From: JAVVXB01 sp036651815
GTDB lineage: Bacteria; Bacillota; Clostridia; Christensenellales; CAG-138
NCBI GenBank assembly: GCA_036651815.1
Contig: JAVVXB010000010.1
Coordinates: 1 to 64,000, forward strand
Reading direction: 5' to 3'
Length of the DNA stretch: 64,000 nucleotides
Shown: one piece after another, positions 17,565-25,515 of the stretch
How positions within the stretch are numbered: the stretch's first letter is position 1
How the letters are laid out: each line of letters opens with the position of its first letter
Notes under the pieces: generated by a model
What the model was told of the DNA's origin: nothing
The model's input: the letters and a program-made list of their open reading frames with translations, nothing else
The model's database searches: none
Made by a program: the position numbers and the translations under genes

Positions 17565-18131
17565 TCATTCAACCCGGGCAGCTGGTTGTGCCGAGGTGCT
17601 TTCGACCAGAATCCCAATTTCCTTAACATTGATGCCCGTTAAGTTTTGGATATAGGCTTTGAGCGAGGTTTGCAGCTCCTCCGTAAGTTTGACAATATCC
17701 GTATCCGGTAGCACGGATAGACGAATACCGATGGTTACCCCATCCTCTACGGCACGCAGCGTGGAGTGGCAGTCTCGAATACGGCTCTGTGCGCGGCAAT
17801 GTTTCTGCACCATGGTATCGATGGCTTCAAGCGCGATAAACGTGCCGCCATTTTCACCCTGCTTTATCAGGGTTGAAGCCGGTGTTGGCTGTATTTTTTC
17901 TATTTTTTCACGACCGGAAAAAAGCAGTTTAACAGAGAGCAACAGCAAAACAATTCCGCATCCGGCCAAAATCCAAGCATTTTGACGATAGGCATAGAAT
18001 AGTTCCACAAAGTCCTTTGCCGCTGTTACGGGCACAAGGTTTGCAGCAACCGCAAGCAATACAAATGAGCATACAATAACGATGATCAAGAGAATTGCAA
18101 GCAGAATACGGTCAAATACATTTAGTTTCAT
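17565..18131 (-). CDS. amaP: Asp23 membrane anchor protein AmaP
   Basis: A 188-residue protein with two N-terminal membrane helices (about residues 8-30 and 52-72), followed by an Asp23-like cytoplasmic domain ('VEDGVTIGIRLSVLPDTDIVKLTEELQTSLKAYI..LTGINVKEIGILVES'). AmaP holds Asp23 at the membrane in staphylococci. The ATG at 18131 follows GGAG with suitable spacing. It lies directly downstream of the Asp23 gene, which supports a joint role in envelope stress. Confidence 0.82.
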   Translation of the reverse strand: MKLNVFDRILLAILLIIVIVCSFVLLAVAANLVPVTAAKDFVELFYAYRQNAWILAGCGIVLLLLSVKLLFSGREKIEKIQPTPASTLIKQGENGGTFIALEAIDTMVQKHCRAQSRIRDCHSTLRAVEDGVTIGIRLSVLPDTDIVKLTEELQTSLKAYIQNLTGINVKEIGILVESTSAQPAARVE

Positions 18132-18199
18132 GGGAGACTCCTTTACATTTATATTTGGGCGGAGATTCTCTCCGCCCAAATATCCGTCTGTATGACAGA

Positions 18200-18706
18200 T
18201 TATTTTACCCGGACCGGTTCAGGAATCGCTTCTTTTTCCTTCTCCGTTTTTTCAGCGGCATTCAGTTCCTTTGCCATTAGCTTTTCCTTCTCTTTTTCCG
18301 CCTTCTTTTCGGCTTTGGTTGGTTCGGTAGGCTCAAACGTAACGGCCTGCACAAACACATTGACTTCAACGACGCGCAGCCCGGTCATGGTCTCAATCGA
18401 ACTTCTTACAGCGTATTGAATCTTTTCGCAAACTTCACGAATTCGAAACCCATACTTAATATTAACGGAAAGATCCACAGCAGCCTCTTCGGTGCCAACT
18501 TCAACCTTAACACCCTTGGTCAGACTTTTTTTGCCAAGCATCTCGGTAAACCCTTCCACAACGCCACCACTCATGGCCGCGACGCCGGGCACATCTGCCG
18601 TTGCAAGCGCCGCAATCGTCGCAACGACATCATCTGCAAATATAATGCGGCCACCATCAATATTGGTTTTGGTGACTTCCTTGCTGATCGCTTTATCTTC
18701 AGACAT
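18200..18706 (-). CDS. Asp23/Gls24 family envelope stress protein
   Basis: A 168-residue protein. Its core 'IIFADDVVATIAALATADVPGVAAMSGG', followed by 'VKVEVGTEEAAVDLSVNIKYG' and 'VVEVNVFVQAVTFE', is the Asp23 fold. The last 45 residues are a charged, Lys/Glu-rich tail with helical heptads. The start at 18706 follows AGGAGG by seven bases; the GTG two codons upstream belongs to the ribosome site. It is the first gene after a strong promoter, so it probably leads the run down to dxs and beyond. Confidence 0.9.
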   Translation of the reverse strand: MSEDKAISKEVTKTNIDGGRIIFADDVVATIAALATADVPGVAAMSGGVVEGFTEMLGKKSLTKGVKVEVGTEEAAVDLSVNIKYGFRIREVCEKIQYAVRSSIETMTGLRVVEVNVFVQAVTFEPTEPTKAEKKAEKEKEKLMAKELNAAEKTEKEKEAIPEPVRVK

Positions 18707-18734
18707 ATGCACACCTCCTACTTACTTTGCCAAA

Positions 18735-18763
18735 ATTATATCAGTGATTCGTCTTTCTGTAAA
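18735..18763 (-). promoter_or_regulatory. Strong sigma-A promoter for asp23-amaP-nusB-xse-dxs run
   Basis: On the minus strand, TTTACA (18758-18763) is followed by a 17-base spacer and a perfect TATAAT (18735-18740), about 29 bases upstream of the Asp23 start. It lies right after the terminator of the spoIIIA operon. This shows that the vegetative genes are uncoupled from the sporulation operon in front. Confidence 0.8.
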
Positions 18764-18765
18764 TA

Positions 18766-18820
18766 CACAAACGACGGCTTATGCTCCACTATGACGCCCT
18801 GCAGTGGCTCATAAGTCGTC
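18766..18820 (-). terminator. Stem-loop terminator after spoIIIAH
   Basis: A long imperfect hairpin: minus-strand ACGACTTATG / CATAAGCCGT with an inner CCACT / AGTGG stem and a loop near 18795, followed by CGTTTGTG. The U-tract is weak, so termination may be partial. It sits between spoIIIAH and the next promoter. Confidence 0.55.
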
Positions 18821-18855
18821 ATAACCATGGCAAAGTTGTAACAATTCGCGTTTTA

Positions 18856-19386
18856 CTACTGCGCAGTCGTGATCTTGATGTTCTCGGTACGTTCACCTGT
18901 CTCTCTTACAATGATGTCCAATACCTGGGCAACCTGTTCGTCCGAGAGCGCTTCCGCAGACAAAATTACATTGACCGCCCCTTCGTGCAGCGTAACCGCC
19001 GCCTCTTTGAAGCCCTTGGCTTTTAACAAGCTTTCAATGGTCATCTCTTTTTCCATACCTTCTACAATCGAAAGCTTCTGCTTCTGCGCATCCGCCATGG
19101 TTTCCGCATCGGCCCCTTGCTCAATGATGGTATCGATGTAGGCAATTTCCTGTTCGCGCGTTGTATCCCGTTCTTTGCGGAATGAATCAAAAAAGCTCAG
19201 CTGTACGGCCGCCGCCGAGGCTGCCTCGCTCACGCTGTCGCCCGTTATTGCCGTTTCCGGGACTTTTTCCTTATTACGGCTGATGATTATATTGGCCGTC
19301 ACCGCTCCAATAAGCAGTACCATAACCCCGCAGAGCGTCAGTACCTTCCTGTTCAACTTTGCTTTGACAGTCGCCATCCTCTTCAT
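18856..19386 (-). CDS. spoIIIAH: Stage III sporulation protein AH
   Basis: A mother-cell ring protein that pairs with forespore SpoIIQ across the intermembrane space to build the feeding channel. It has 176 residues: a short cytoplasmic start, one membrane helix (about 16-34), a helical stalk and the C-terminal ring-building domain ('ESLLKAKGFKEAAVTLHEGAVNVILSAEALSDEQVAQVLDIIVRETG'). The start at 19386 follows GGAGG. It is the last gene of the spoIIIA operon. Confidence 0.93.
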   Translation of the reverse strand: MKRMATVKAKLNRKVLTLCGVMVLLIGAVTANIIISRNKEKVPETAITGDSVSEAASAAAVQLSFFDSFRKERDTTREQEIAYIDTIIEQGADAETMADAQKQKLSIVEGMEKEMTIESLLKAKGFKEAAVTLHEGAVNVILSAEALSDEQVAQVLDIIVRETGERTENIKITTAQ

Positions 19387-19420
19387 AGCTTCCTCCACCC
19401 TCCTCGACTAATTTAACTTT

Positions 19421-20023
19421 TTACTTGGATCCCATCAGCGCACTCTCAAACACCTCGATGCGCGAAATAGGAATGTCCAGAACCGCCATCACTGCGCGCT
19501 GCAGATCCAATTTTACCTTGATATCCGCCGCGCCCTCCGCAACAACAATCACTCCGCGCACTACTGGCTGCTTTTGCATCAGAATAATCGGCTCATCACC
19601 GCCGCCTCCTCCAAAGGTCGCAGGTTGGCTGGACTCTGTGGTTTGTGTAGTGGTGCTCGTCTTCTCCCCGTCGTTGGTCTCGGATGCATTGCTGTTTACA
19701 TTTGTGGACATAGCCGCCACCAGCTCTGTTCCGGTCTCATAGGTAATCATCACTTCCACATGGCCCGCACCGCGAATGCAGGCGAGAACCTCCCGCAGAC
19801 GCTCTTCTACCCCTTCCTCCGCTGTGGCTCCGGGGGACGTGACGGACGATTGTACCGTTGAAGGCGTTGTCCCTTTTGGCACAAGCGTAGCCGCATATAA
19901 GCCGACGACAATCAGGATCAATCCTCCATAGACTGCCAATTCCAGTTTTTTATTGGATTGAATCGCCATCGTTATCCGCTGCAAGAGTGATCTCTGCGTC
20001 GGCGGCCTTGTCTCCTTTTGCAT
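19421..20023 (-). CDS. spoIIIAG: Stage III sporulation protein AG
   Basis: A 200-residue protein with one membrane helix (about 28-46) and an extracellular ring domain with 'EERLREVLACIRGAGHVEVMITYETG' and 'PVVRGVIVVAEGA'. A low-complexity Ser/Thr stretch and 'FGGGGG' lie between the two halves of the ring domain. SpoIIIAG forms the large ring of the SpoIIIA-SpoIIQ channel. The start at 20023 follows GGGAG by seven bases and begins two bases after spoIIIAF. The open frame extending upstream is only a shadow of spoIIIAF. Confidence 0.9.
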   Translation of the reverse strand: MQKETRPPTQRSLLQRITMAIQSNKKLELAVYGGLILIVVGLYAATLVPKGTTPSTVQSSVTSPGATAEEGVEERLREVLACIRGAGHVEVMITYETGTELVAAMSTNVNSNASETNDGEKTSTTTQTTESSQPATFGGGGGDEPIILMQKQPVVRGVIVVAEGAADIKVKLDLQRAVMAVLDIPISRIEVFESALMGSK

Positions 20024-20025
20024 AT

Positions 20026-20205
20026 CTATACTCCCATTCGCGTGAATATACCAACAATCTGTTCTACCACCGCCGACAAAAAAACCAGTCCAACTGAAAC
20101 AGAAACGGTTTGTTTGAGCGGCCCTTCCGAAATTGCAAATTCTGCGACTACCGCCAGAATTGAAAGACATACAACCGTACTGGTAAACGCAGTAATCGTC
20201 TCCAT
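20026..20205 (-). CDS. spoIIIAF: Short SpoIIIAF (membrane part only)
   Basis: A 59-residue open frame between spoIIIAE and spoIIIAG, with four bases from the AE stop to the start and two bases to AG. It holds two hydrophobic helices ('TVVCLSILAVVAEFAI' and 'TVSVSVGLVFLSAVVEQIVGIF') with a Gly-Pro turn between, exactly the membrane hairpin that begins SpoIIIAF. The soluble ring-forming domain that normally follows (family members are roughly 130-200 residues) is absent. Position makes the assignment; sequence similarity is limited to topology. It is not a frameshift, since the next gene starts at once. Confidence 0.7.
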   Translation of the reverse strand: METITAFTSTVVCLSILAVVAEFAISEGPLKQTVSVSVGLVFLSAVVEQIVGIFTRMGV

Positions 20206-20208
20206 ACG

Positions 20209-21393
20209 CTATCCGATATAACCGGCGTTGCCCAGTCCGACAATCAGCCCGATGGTCACAAGAAACATCGCCGCAACCGCCGCGCAGGCCGACAGTAAAA
20301 CAGCCAGCATATCGGCACCGATTTTAAACATACCCGTCTGCTTTTTCTCTGCAATGGGCTGTGTAACAGCCGCTGTCAGTCGCAACAGCAGCATGCTGGC
20401 TGTGATTCGAAACAACGGCGTCAAAACAATCGAAACGCATAAAAGAATCATGGTCATACCAGCAGCATTTTTTACCAGCCCTGCACAGCCCAACATCGTA
20501 TCAAAGGAACCGTTGACAAGACCGCCGACCATGGGCAACATACTGCCCGCCGCATACTTGGCCGTGCGAATGGTCACACCATCTCGTGCAGCAGCCGTCA
20601 TCCCTCTCAACGCCGTTGTTCCAACATAGAGCGTTGTCACAATACCGATTACCCATTTTATACCGCTTCGAATACAGTCCCCAAGTTCTCCCAACCGGAT
20701 GCGTTCCGAAAGCTGGTCAAACAATCCCAGCACGCCGCCGCACAGTGCCAATGGCACGACCACCGTCAGCATTGCTGCCGCCACTCCATTCGTCAACAGC
20801 GCCATTGAGGGTTGAAACACCCCTACGGTGGAAACGCCGCCGATGGCTGTCAGCAGCGTCATGAGAATCGGCATGGCAATCTCCATACACGCGCATAAGC
20901 TGCGCATACATAAAACGGCAACAGCAGCAGACGAGGAGAATGCACTGAGTACCACCGTGAGCGTAAAGCAGCGGCAGACAAACGCCGCCGTCTCCTGTGC
21001 CCCACCCGATTTTCCGCCGGACAGCGCCATGCTCAATCCTCCAGCCAACGTTAGGCCGATTAAAGTAGCGGCCAGGCTGGCCAATCGCTGCCATTCTGCA
21101 CGCAGCATTCGCGAAAGCATCGACAACAACGCATCTTCCTTCACGTCCTCCACAGAACCCGACAACGCCAATTCTTCAGTTCGTTGTCTCACGCCGAATG
21201 TGCCCCAAAGCGTACGCACATCCTCTGGCATCCCCGCAAGCAGTTGCTCTAATCCGCTCCAATCGACGTTGTTCATCCAGTTGTTCACGCCATCCTCAAC
21301 GGACATATCCGGTGTCTCCGCTTGTTCCGCCCTTGTGGTGGTGCACGGCAGTATCAGCAGTAGGAACATGGTTATAGCAAACAACGTTCTCAT
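20209..21393 (-). CDS. spoIIIAE: Stage III sporulation protein AE
   Basis: A polytopic membrane protein of the SpoIIIA channel. It has 394 residues: a signal peptide (1-22), an extracytoplasmic segment rich in charged residues, and then about seven membrane helices. Typical stretches are 'IRSGIKWVIGIVTTLYVGTTALRG' and 'KYAAGSMLPMVGGLVNGSFDTMLGCAGLVKNAAG'. The start codon overlaps the spoIIIAD stop (ATGA). The open frame runs 45 codons further upstream within spoIIIAD and is not used. Confidence 0.93.
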   Translation of the reverse strand: MRTLFAITMFLLLILPCTTTRAEQAETPDMSVEDGVNNWMNNVDWSGLEQLLAGMPEDVRTLWGTFGVRQRTEELALSGSVEDVKEDALLSMLSRMLRAEWQRLASLAATLIGLTLAGGLSMALSGGKSGGAQETAAFVCRCFTLTVVLSAFSSSAAVAVLCMRSLCACMEIAMPILMTLLTAIGGVSTVGVFQPSMALLTNGVAAAMLTVVVPLALCGGVLGLFDQLSERIRLGELGDCIRSGIKWVIGIVTTLYVGTTALRGMTAAARDGVTIRTAKYAAGSMLPMVGGLVNGSFDTMLGCAGLVKNAAGMTMILLCVSIVLTPLFRITASMLLLRLTAAVTQPIAEKKQTGMFKIGADMLAVLLSACAAVAAMFLVTIGLIVGLGNAGYIG

Positions 21394-21788
21394 TGCGGCA
21401 TTGATTTTAACATGCCGATTGCGGTACTGATTGTGGTCATCGTTACCGGCAATGCACAAGCGAGAATAAGTATCCGTCCGCATAACTCCACCTTGCCTGC
21501 AACGGCTGATTCTCCGGCGTCTTTGCAAATCTGCGCCCCAAATTGTGCCATATACGCAATCCCGATGATTTTCAGCAGCGTACCCACATACCCGCTGTCA
21601 ATTCCATGATCGGCTGCAATCTGTCGAAGCGCATCCACCACGCCGGTGAGTTCCCCAATGGCCATAAGCAATACCAAAATTCCCGTAACAATGCCGGTCA
21701 TCATCGACAGTTCCGGCCGAAGCGGGCGAATGAGCAGTGCAAACGACACGCCAAGCACAGCAATGGCCAGAATTTGAAAGATCTTCAT
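21390..21788 (-). CDS. spoIIIAD: Stage III sporulation protein AD
   Basis: A 132-residue membrane protein with about four helices; 'IAYMAQFGAQICKDAGESAVAGKVELCGRILILACALP' is the conserved part. The start at 21788 follows GAGGGA by eight bases and overlaps nothing essential of spoIIIAC. It is part of the eight-gene operon. Confidence 0.92.
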   Translation of the reverse strand: MKIFQILAIAVLGVSFALLIRPLRPELSMMTGIVTGILVLLMAIGELTGVVDALRQIAADHGIDSGYVGTLLKIIGIAYMAQFGAQICKDAGESAVAGKVELCGRILILACALPVTMTTISTAIGMLKSMPQ

Positions 21789-21799
21789 TACGCATTCCC

Positions 21800-21997
21800 T
21801 CAATACAGATTAAACACGGCACGAACGCTTGTAAACAGCTCCTCCACCATGTTCAGCATCATCATTAACCCGATGATCAGCCCAGCGATGGCCGCAATTG
21901 TCGCCATCTCATCGCGTCCGCTCTGTTTGAGCAACTGAGTAACCACCGCTGCGATGATCCCCACCCCTGCGATTTTGAACAGCATCTCAACATCCAT
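21800..21997 (-). CDS. spoIIIAC: Stage III sporulation protein AC
   Basis: A 65-residue protein with two membrane helices ('LFKIAGVGIIAAVVTQLLKQSGRDE' and 'IAAIAGLIIGLMMMLNMVEELF'), which matches SpoIIIAC almost end to end. It sits between spoIIIAB and spoIIIAD in the standard order. Confidence 0.93.
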   Translation of the reverse strand: MDVEMLFKIAGVGIIAAVVTQLLKQSGRDEMATIAAIAGLIIGLMMMLNMVEELFTSVRAVFNLY

Positions 21998-22008
21998 TTT
22001 TTCACCGC

Positions 22009-22524
22009 CTACAGAAGCAGGATTGCGACACCCGCACCCAGCAGCACACCCATCGTTCGATACACCCGTCCTTTTTTCGTATAGGTATCCTCAGCTTCCA
22101 GTTGATTTTGCTCCAATTCATGGATCATCAATTCCGCACTCTCCCGCTGTGCCATTCGACCACTTGTACCCAATATGGAAAAATAGTCGTTCAGCAATTG
22201 TCGATCCCGTTCCGTCAAGCAATCGAACACGCCGATTTTCGCGGGACTGCGTGCCGTCTCGCATAGCCATGCATCGATCAACCGTTCTCCTCCAACAACC
22301 CTTTCGGATGCAGAATGGAACGTTGCGCCCGTATGCCGCCCCGCACAACCGCCAAGCAATTCACCGACCGGCATATTTGTATATAATACGCCCAGTTGCA
22401 GCCGCCGTACCGCTTCGCAAAGTTCCCGAAGTACTTCTAATCGTAACCGAATGCGATTGGATGCCGTCAGTCCGAGAAAAACGCAGCCGCCGAATGCGGC
22501 CAGGACAGCAATTGCGCGCTGCAT
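22009..22524 (-). CDS. spoIIIAB: Stage III sporulation protein AB
   Basis: A 171-residue protein with membrane helices at both ends and a helical cytoplasmic middle ('GRMAQRESAELMIHELEQNQLEAEDTYTKKGRVYRTMG' is the family tail, resembling type II secretion GspF). The start follows GGAGG by about seven bases. It overlaps the end of spoIIIAA by 58 bases, longer than the usual coupling overlap. Confidence 0.92.
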   Translation of the reverse strand: MQRAIAVLAAFGGCVFLGLTASNRIRLRLEVLRELCEAVRRLQLGVLYTNMPVGELLGGCAGRHTGATFHSASERVVGGERLIDAWLCETARSPAKIGVFDCLTERDRQLLNDYFSILGTSGRMAQRESAELMIHELEQNQLEAEDTYTKKGRVYRTMGVLLGAGVAILLL

Positions 22525-23483
22525 ATTTTTTCCTCCGTAACCACTCGTTCAAATGTTTGATTCAGCACCTGTTCCACCGTGCCTGTGCCATGGCTTTTGC
22601 CAAGAACCACAATTCGCTCAAATAAACCGTTTTCTACCAGCAATCGCATCGTCTGCCGCTTGAGCATGGTTTCTCCGCAAGAAGCATGTGCGCTTGCAGC
22701 CACCGCAATGCCGCAAGCAGTTGCATCGAGCGCTGCATAGGCATCCTGCATGCAGGATAATTCGTCCGTCACCAATACATCCGGCGCCATATTGGTCACA
22801 AGCATGCGCATACCGATGGCTTTCGATACGCCAGATAGCACGTCCGTTCGTGGACCAACGTCAAGTTGCGGAACGCCGCGAGCCGCACCCGCAAGTTCAT
22901 AACGCGTATCCACAATTGCCACGCGGCTTGCACGCACACCGCCGACCCCATAGGAACAGCAACGCGCCAAATCCCGAAGCAGTGTCGTTTTCCCACAACC
23001 GGGCGCCGACACAACCAGCGTTGACAAAAGCCGTCCTTCTCGATCAACCAACAATGGTAGCACACCGCTCGCCACCCCATGTACCTCCCGTGCAATTCGA
23101 ATATTGAAACTCGTTACATCGCACAGCCGTTCCACCGCACCGTCGTGCATACTCGCCCGTCCGCATAGTCCAACGCGATATCCGCCTGGAAGCGTTAGAA
23201 ACCCGCACTGTAGCTCTGTTTCCCAAGCATACACAGATTGCTCGCACAGCCTTGTCAGCAAGGTTCGGCAATCTTCCTGAGAGACCGCAGCGCGTCCATT
23301 TCTGCCATATACCAGTCGTTCACTGCCGGCAAAACACAACTCGATCGGCCGCTGCGCTCGGATGCGAATCTCCTCGAGCGGTGCACTTTCATCTATCGTT
23401 TGCAGCAGTTCAGCCACGGATTCCGGCAGATATCCGAGCAGGTCGCTCTTCCAATTTCGTTTGATTCTCTCACATTCATTCAT
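22467..23483 (-). CDS. spoIIIAA: Stage III sporulation protein AA, ATPase
   Basis: A AAA/secretion-type ATPase that energises the SpoIIIA-SpoIIQ channel. It has 338 residues with Walker A 'SAPGCGKTTLLRDLAR', a Walker B-like 'DVLVTDELS' and the N-terminal family stretch 'PLEEIRIRAQRPIEL'. The first glycine-proline pair of the usual 'GPPG' loop reads 'SAPG'. The start at 23483 (MNECERI) gives the normal N-terminus; the frame stays open 23 codons upstream through the promoter. The C-terminal 19 residues lie inside the spoIIIAB coding region. Confidence 0.93.
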   Translation of the reverse strand: MNECERIKRNWKSDLLGYLPESVAELLQTIDESAPLEEIRIRAQRPIELCFAGSERLVYGRNGRAAVSQEDCRTLLTRLCEQSVYAWETELQCGFLTLPGGYRVGLCGRASMHDGAVERLCDVTSFNIRIAREVHGVASGVLPLLVDREGRLLSTLVVSAPGCGKTTLLRDLARCCSYGVGGVRASRVAIVDTRYELAGAARGVPQLDVGPRTDVLSGVSKAIGMRMLVTNMAPDVLVTDELSCMQDAYAALDATACGIAVAASAHASCGETMLKRQTMRLLVENGLFERIVVLGKSHGTGTVEQVLNQTFERVVTEEKICSAQLLSWPHSAAAFFSD

Positions 23484-23508
23484 CGATTCACTATATGTAC
23501 ACAGAAAA

Positions 23509-23537
23509 ATTGTATGCCTTGTATATTTGTATACAAA
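23509..23537 (-). promoter_or_regulatory. Putative sigma-E promoter of the spoIIIA operon
   Basis: On the minus strand, CATACAAT (23509-23516) matches the sigma-E -10 consensus CATACAHT fully. Fourteen bases upstream lies TTTGTAT (23531-23537), a weak match to the -35 region. It is placed 26 bases before the spoIIIAA start. In Bacillus this operon is under sigma-E. The -35 part overlaps the palindrome listed next. Confidence 0.55.
23526..23537. promoter_or_regulatory. Palindromic GntR/FadR-type operator candidate
   Basis: TTTGTATACAAA is a perfect 12-base palindrome with the GT-N(2)-AC core usual for FCD-type GntR sites. It lies in the divergent gap between spoIIIAA and the GntR gene, just upstream of the latter's promoter and over the presumed -35 of the former. 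Confidence 0.5.
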
Positions 23538-23541
23538 ACGC

Positions 23542-23570
23542 TTGTGTTCCATATGAAAACACGATAAACT
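23542..23570 (+). promoter_or_regulatory. Putative promoter of the FCD GntR regulator
   Basis: TTGTGT (23542-23547), a 17-base spacer and TAAACT (23565-23570) lie 23 bases before the GntR start. Both hexamers are imperfect. Confidence 0.35.
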
Positions 23571-23593
23571 ATTAATAAGGAAGTGAAATCATA

Positions 23594-24247
23594 TTGTCAA
23601 ATATTTATGATACAAAGGACTATAGTTCTCTATCAGACAAGGTCTACCAAAATTTAAGAGATGGCATTGCAGAAGGGCGCTATAAAACCGGAGACTGCCT
23701 AGTCGAAATGAAAATAGCTGAGGAACTTGGTGTTAGCCGTACGCCCGTGCGTGAAGCGCTGAAGCAACTGGAACTTGAAGACTTGGTCGTCTCCCAACCG
23801 AATCGAGGCGTTGTTGTAAAAGGATTTACCACCGAAGATTTCCAAGATGTGTTTACCATCCGGCACCTGTTGGAAGGTCAAGCAGCTTATTGGGCAGCCG
23901 AGCGCATTGTCCCAGAACAGCTATTTCAGCTAAAAGAACTAATTGAATTGATGGAATTTTACACGCAGAAGAATGATGTGGATCATTTGGTTCGTCTAGA
24001 TACCCGGTTTCATGAGATTATCTACGAAGCCAGCAATAGCCGTACCCTGAAACATATTTTAACCAGTTTGCATCACAACATCCAGCGCGCACGTCAAACC
24101 TCGCTGACCGTGCCGACACGTCCGGGTATTTCGTTTGTTGAACACCAACACATCTATGCCGCGCTGGAAAAGCACGATGCTGCCGGCGCAAAGGAATTTA
24201 TGGAAGCGCATGTCGCCACCGCATCCGGGCACAGCGTGGACGTCTGA
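23594..24247 (+). CDS. GntR-family regulator, FadR/FCD subgroup
   Basis: A 217-residue regulator: an N-terminal winged helix ('LVEMKIAEELGVSRTPVREALKQLELEDLVVSQPNRGVVV', about 35-78) and an all-helical FCD ligand domain with metal-ligand-like residues ('RLDTRFHEIIYEAS', 'EHQHIYAALEKHD', 'FMEAHV'). FCD regulators sense small organic acids. The start is TTG, with AAGGAAG upstream. No metabolic partner gene is adjacent; the neighbours are spoIIIAA (divergent) and a DNA methyltransferase (downstream, same strand), so the target is unclear. Autoregulation through the palindrome at 23526 is likely. Confidence 0.88.
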   Translation: MSNIYDTKDYSSLSDKVYQNLRDGIAEGRYKTGDCLVEMKIAEELGVSRTPVREALKQLELEDLVVSQPNRGVVVKGFTTEDFQDVFTIRHLLEGQAAYWAAERIVPEQLFQLKELIELMEFYTQKNDVDHLVRLDTRFHEIIYEASNSRTLKHILTSLHHNIQRARQTSLTVPTRPGISFVEHQHIYAALEKHDAAGAKEFMEAHVATASGHSVDV

Positions 24248-24315
24248 TATTGGATCAACAAGGTGGGCATTCACCCGCTTTCTTGGAATAATGTGAGATC
24301 ATGGAGGATGTGCAT

Positions 24316-25506
24316 ATGCGCGTCTACTGCACAGAGGAACTGCATGCAAACGGCGGCCCTGGCTCGTTTTTGCTATGCCATGCAGAGGATGTCATCGACC
24401 GTCTTGTGGAGGCGCACGCTAGCAGCGTCCAACTGATCTATCTTGATCCGCCATTTGGTACGGGAGATACCTTTCACCTGCGTTTGACTACCGAAAAAAA
24501 GACCGTCAGCATGCCTGCATTTACCGACAAGCGTACGGAAGCCGACTATGTGGACTGGATGCGCATCATTTTAAATGGTTGTCACAAGCTGCTCCGTCCA
24601 GAAGGCTCGCTTTATCTGCATATTGATCATCGCATGAACGCAAAAATGCGTCTGTTGCTCGACGAAATCTTTGATATGTCCAACTTCATGAACGAAATTG
24701 TATGGTGCTATAAAACCGGCGGCCGCAGCACACGATATTACCCACGTAAGCATGATACGATTTTATTCTATCGTAAAAGCAAGAACGTTTATTTTGACAT
24801 TACGGCGGTCGGCCGCCCACGAGGGCCGGAAAAACGCAACCACATGAAACAATTCATCGACGATGCAGGCCGCATCTGTTTCTCCATTCAGAGCGGTGGA
24901 AAACGATACACCTACTATGAAGACACACCCGTCTATCCAACGGACGTTTGGACGGATATTGAGCACTTGCAACAAAAGGATAAGGAGCGTGTCGGATATG
25001 CCACGCAGAAACCAGAAGCGCTCTTAAAGCGAATTATGATGGCTTCTTCCCAGCCAGGCGATCTCGTCATAGACTTTTTTTCCGGTAGCGGAACCACCGC
25101 CTCCGTTGCGAGCAAGCTTAACCGTCGTTTTCTTGTGGCAGATGCGTCACCACTTGCGCTATACACATTGCGGGCAAGGCAACTAAAGGCCAGCAGTACG
25201 CTCTCCTTACTTTCCGATGAACATGCATTGTCCTATCATTATCCGGAAGATCATAGCGAAGTAACCTTTCACTGCACCGTGGAGAAAACCGGTGAACAAT
25301 GGATTGTACGCATCGATACCGCGTACTTCGAAACAACGTATCCCCTCGTCTATGCCGCACTTGGTATCCTTGACCAAGGGAAGTTTATACCCGTTACCAC
25401 AGACTGTCATCCTTCCATACCGCTGATTTTTCAATTGAACTCTCTTGATGCAGCAGTTGTGCAGGTTGTGGATATGCTTGGCAGACAAGCTTTTTTTACC
25501 ATCTAA
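24316..25506 (+). CDS. Orphan site-specific DNA methyltransferase (N6-adenine/N4-cytosine type)
   Basis: A 396-residue methyltransferase with motif IV 'LDPPFGTGDTF' near residue 45 and the SAM motif I 'VIDFFSGSGTTASVA' near 250. The IV-before-I order places it in the beta class. Between them lie 'LRPEGSLYLHIDH' and 'YATQKPEALLKRIM', which are common in this class. No restriction enzyme or specificity gene is next to it, so it probably has an epigenetic or protective role. The ATG at 24316 is preferred (GGAGG nine bases upstream) over the ATG five codons earlier. Confidence 0.88.
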   Translation: MRVYCTEELHANGGPGSFLLCHAEDVIDRLVEAHASSVQLIYLDPPFGTGDTFHLRLTTEKKTVSMPAFTDKRTEADYVDWMRIILNGCHKLLRPEGSLYLHIDHRMNAKMRLLLDEIFDMSNFMNEIVWCYKTGGRSTRYYPRKHDTILFYRKSKNVYFDITAVGRPRGPEKRNHMKQFIDDAGRICFSIQSGGKRYTYYEDTPVYPTDVWTDIEHLQQKDKERVGYATQKPEALLKRIMMASSQPGDLVIDFFSGSGTTASVASKLNRRFLVADASPLALYTLRARQLKASSTLSLLSDEHALSYHYPEDHSEVTFHCTVEKTGEQWIVRIDTAYFETTYPLVYAALGILDQGKFIPVTTDCHPSIPLIFQLNSLDAAVVQVVDMLGRQAFFTI

Positions 25507-25515
25507 GGAGTGCAT

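Noticed and set aside
20018..20221. A plus-strand frame opposite spoIIIAF
   Set aside because: It is a shadow of the real short spoIIIAF on the minus strand, which fits the operon spacing.
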